From Tubiluchus corallicola (taxonomy: Eukaryota > Priapulida > Priapulimorpha > Priapulimorphida > Tubiluchidae): a stretch of 64,000 nucleotides of DNA. Below, piece by piece: positions 63,136 through 64,000 of this stretch. The notes under the pieces were generated by a model. It did no database searches, had not been told where the DNA came from, and was given only the letters and a program-made list of their open reading frames with translations. Made by a program: the position numbers and the translations under genes. How positions within the stretch are numbered: the first letter of the stretch is position 1; each line of letters starts with the position of its first letter. The stretch covers positions 62,001 through 126,000 of the forward strand of contig JAQGDQ010000546.1 of NCBI GenBank assembly GCA_030141605.1. Direction: 5' to 3'.

Positions 63136-64000
63136 ATTGACTTGTAGTAACAAAATTAGACTTCCTCCTAAAAATAAATCAATTTTAGTGTCTAAATGAC
63201 TAACACAGCGAATTGGAAATAATTGCGGCAACTTTTTATAAACTTACATGAACAAAGTTGCAGTTGTTCAGCAAAGGCAAATATAGCGCACGTTACACAT
63301 ATTTTGATAACAATTACTGGAATATGTGGTCGGCAGATGAACAAATTTTTACTAAAGATTGTTTCTTTCAACAAGAAATAAACAACAAGAAGTTATGGTG
63401 TTCAAAAACTCGCTAATTTTTTATCAATATTTCGAATTATCTCATCTTCAGGATTATAATTATAATACTGAAAAGACAAGTAAAAACTTTTCTTATAAAA
63501 ATTATTTGGAATGTATCAAGTAAATGGCTTACTCGCCATCATTTAAAGAATTTTCACATCTGCAATAAAATATAATCTGCTTATATACGCAGTCCACATA
63601 ATGCGTTGCTACGTATGCCGAACAGGTATGATATGTAACTTAATTTACTGAAAGCAAATGATAATATAACACACTTGTGCTTGCTAGACTATACTTTACC
63701 GAAACGTAAAAATGAAATGGACTGTTAGACTTTAACAAAGCGAGTGCTTCGGTTCATTTCTTTGTTTTCTATGTAAAGTGTGTGCATAATTCTCTCATTC
63801 TGGCCATCACTATATTATTGTTATCACTTATCTTCAGTAAATTAAGTAATAATTTCCAACTGTTCACCAAATGTTGCAACTCATATATTGACTGTATATA
63901 TAATCAGATTATTATACGTTACATATAATATTATATATTATATGTAAATATTCTCGAGCCTGATGAAAAGCAAGGCAATTGCAAATAAATTGCAAGCGAA
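63136..64000. other. 5' flank of the ankyrin-Mab21 gene
   Basis: Non-coding AT-rich sequence with a probable 5' UTR and, near 63166-63176, a candidate splice acceptor (minus strand). An AT-only stretch lies at about 63895-63950. No promoter element is certain. Confidence 0.4.

Noticed and set aside
63136-63231. N-terminal extension of 32 residues on the ankyrin-Mab21 frame
   Set aside because: It would have to start at TTG, not ATG, and a splice-acceptor-like sequence lies within it; MGKSLTK at 63135 is the better start.

Overview
This window is eukaryotic and almost certainly from an invertebrate animal. It is AT-rich, its genes are split by GT-AG introns of roughly 0.1-3 kb, and the encoded proteins are animal ones: a full SMC1A-type cohesin subunit, a fibulin-type matrix protein, a cyclin L with an RS tail, an SLC23 transporter and an ankyrin/Mab-21 cGAS-like protein. 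Nothing bacterial, rRNA-like or CRISPR-like was seen. I cannot name the phylum. Exon joins below were worked out by hand from splice sites, reading phase and remembered family features.

Layout. (1) 1-8782, minus strand: the first four exons of a fibulin-1-like gene that leaves the window at base 1. Its introns hold a decayed non-LTR retrotransposon (2824-5983) and a Harbinger-like miniature element (734-1338). (2) 11026-38360, minus: a complete 25-exon SMC1A gene, 1229 codons, all phases consistent. Its introns carry several miniature inverted-repeat elements with recognisable target duplications, SINE-like relics, minisatellites and an antisense GPCR pseudogene. (3) 38810-42020: two decayed LINE copies in opposite orientation, the second ending in a long ATT microsatellite. 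(4) 42258-43622, plus: an intronless cyclin L. (5) 44319-55380, plus: a complete 12-exon SLC23 (nucleobase/ascorbate transporter) gene, 589 codons, with a Lys where the family has its substrate-binding Glu. (6) 55381-60135: non-coding, with a 709-bp element bearing near-perfect 31-bp inverted repeats. (7) 60136-63135, minus: a 999-residue protein with 12-13 ankyrin repeats fused to a Mab-21/cGAS-like nucleotidyltransferase whose three metal-binding acidic residues are all present.

The genes do not form one pathway; they are neighbours on a chromosome. The strongest candidate for new biology is the ankyrin-cGAS-like fusion, which looks like a potentially active cyclic-dinucleotide-type sensor with a built-in protein-interaction platform. 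Secondary points are the SLC23 Glu-to-Lys change, the 2A-like peptide in the LINE, conserved SQ/TQ sites in SMC1A, and at least four classes of terminal-inverted-repeat element in introns and spacers.
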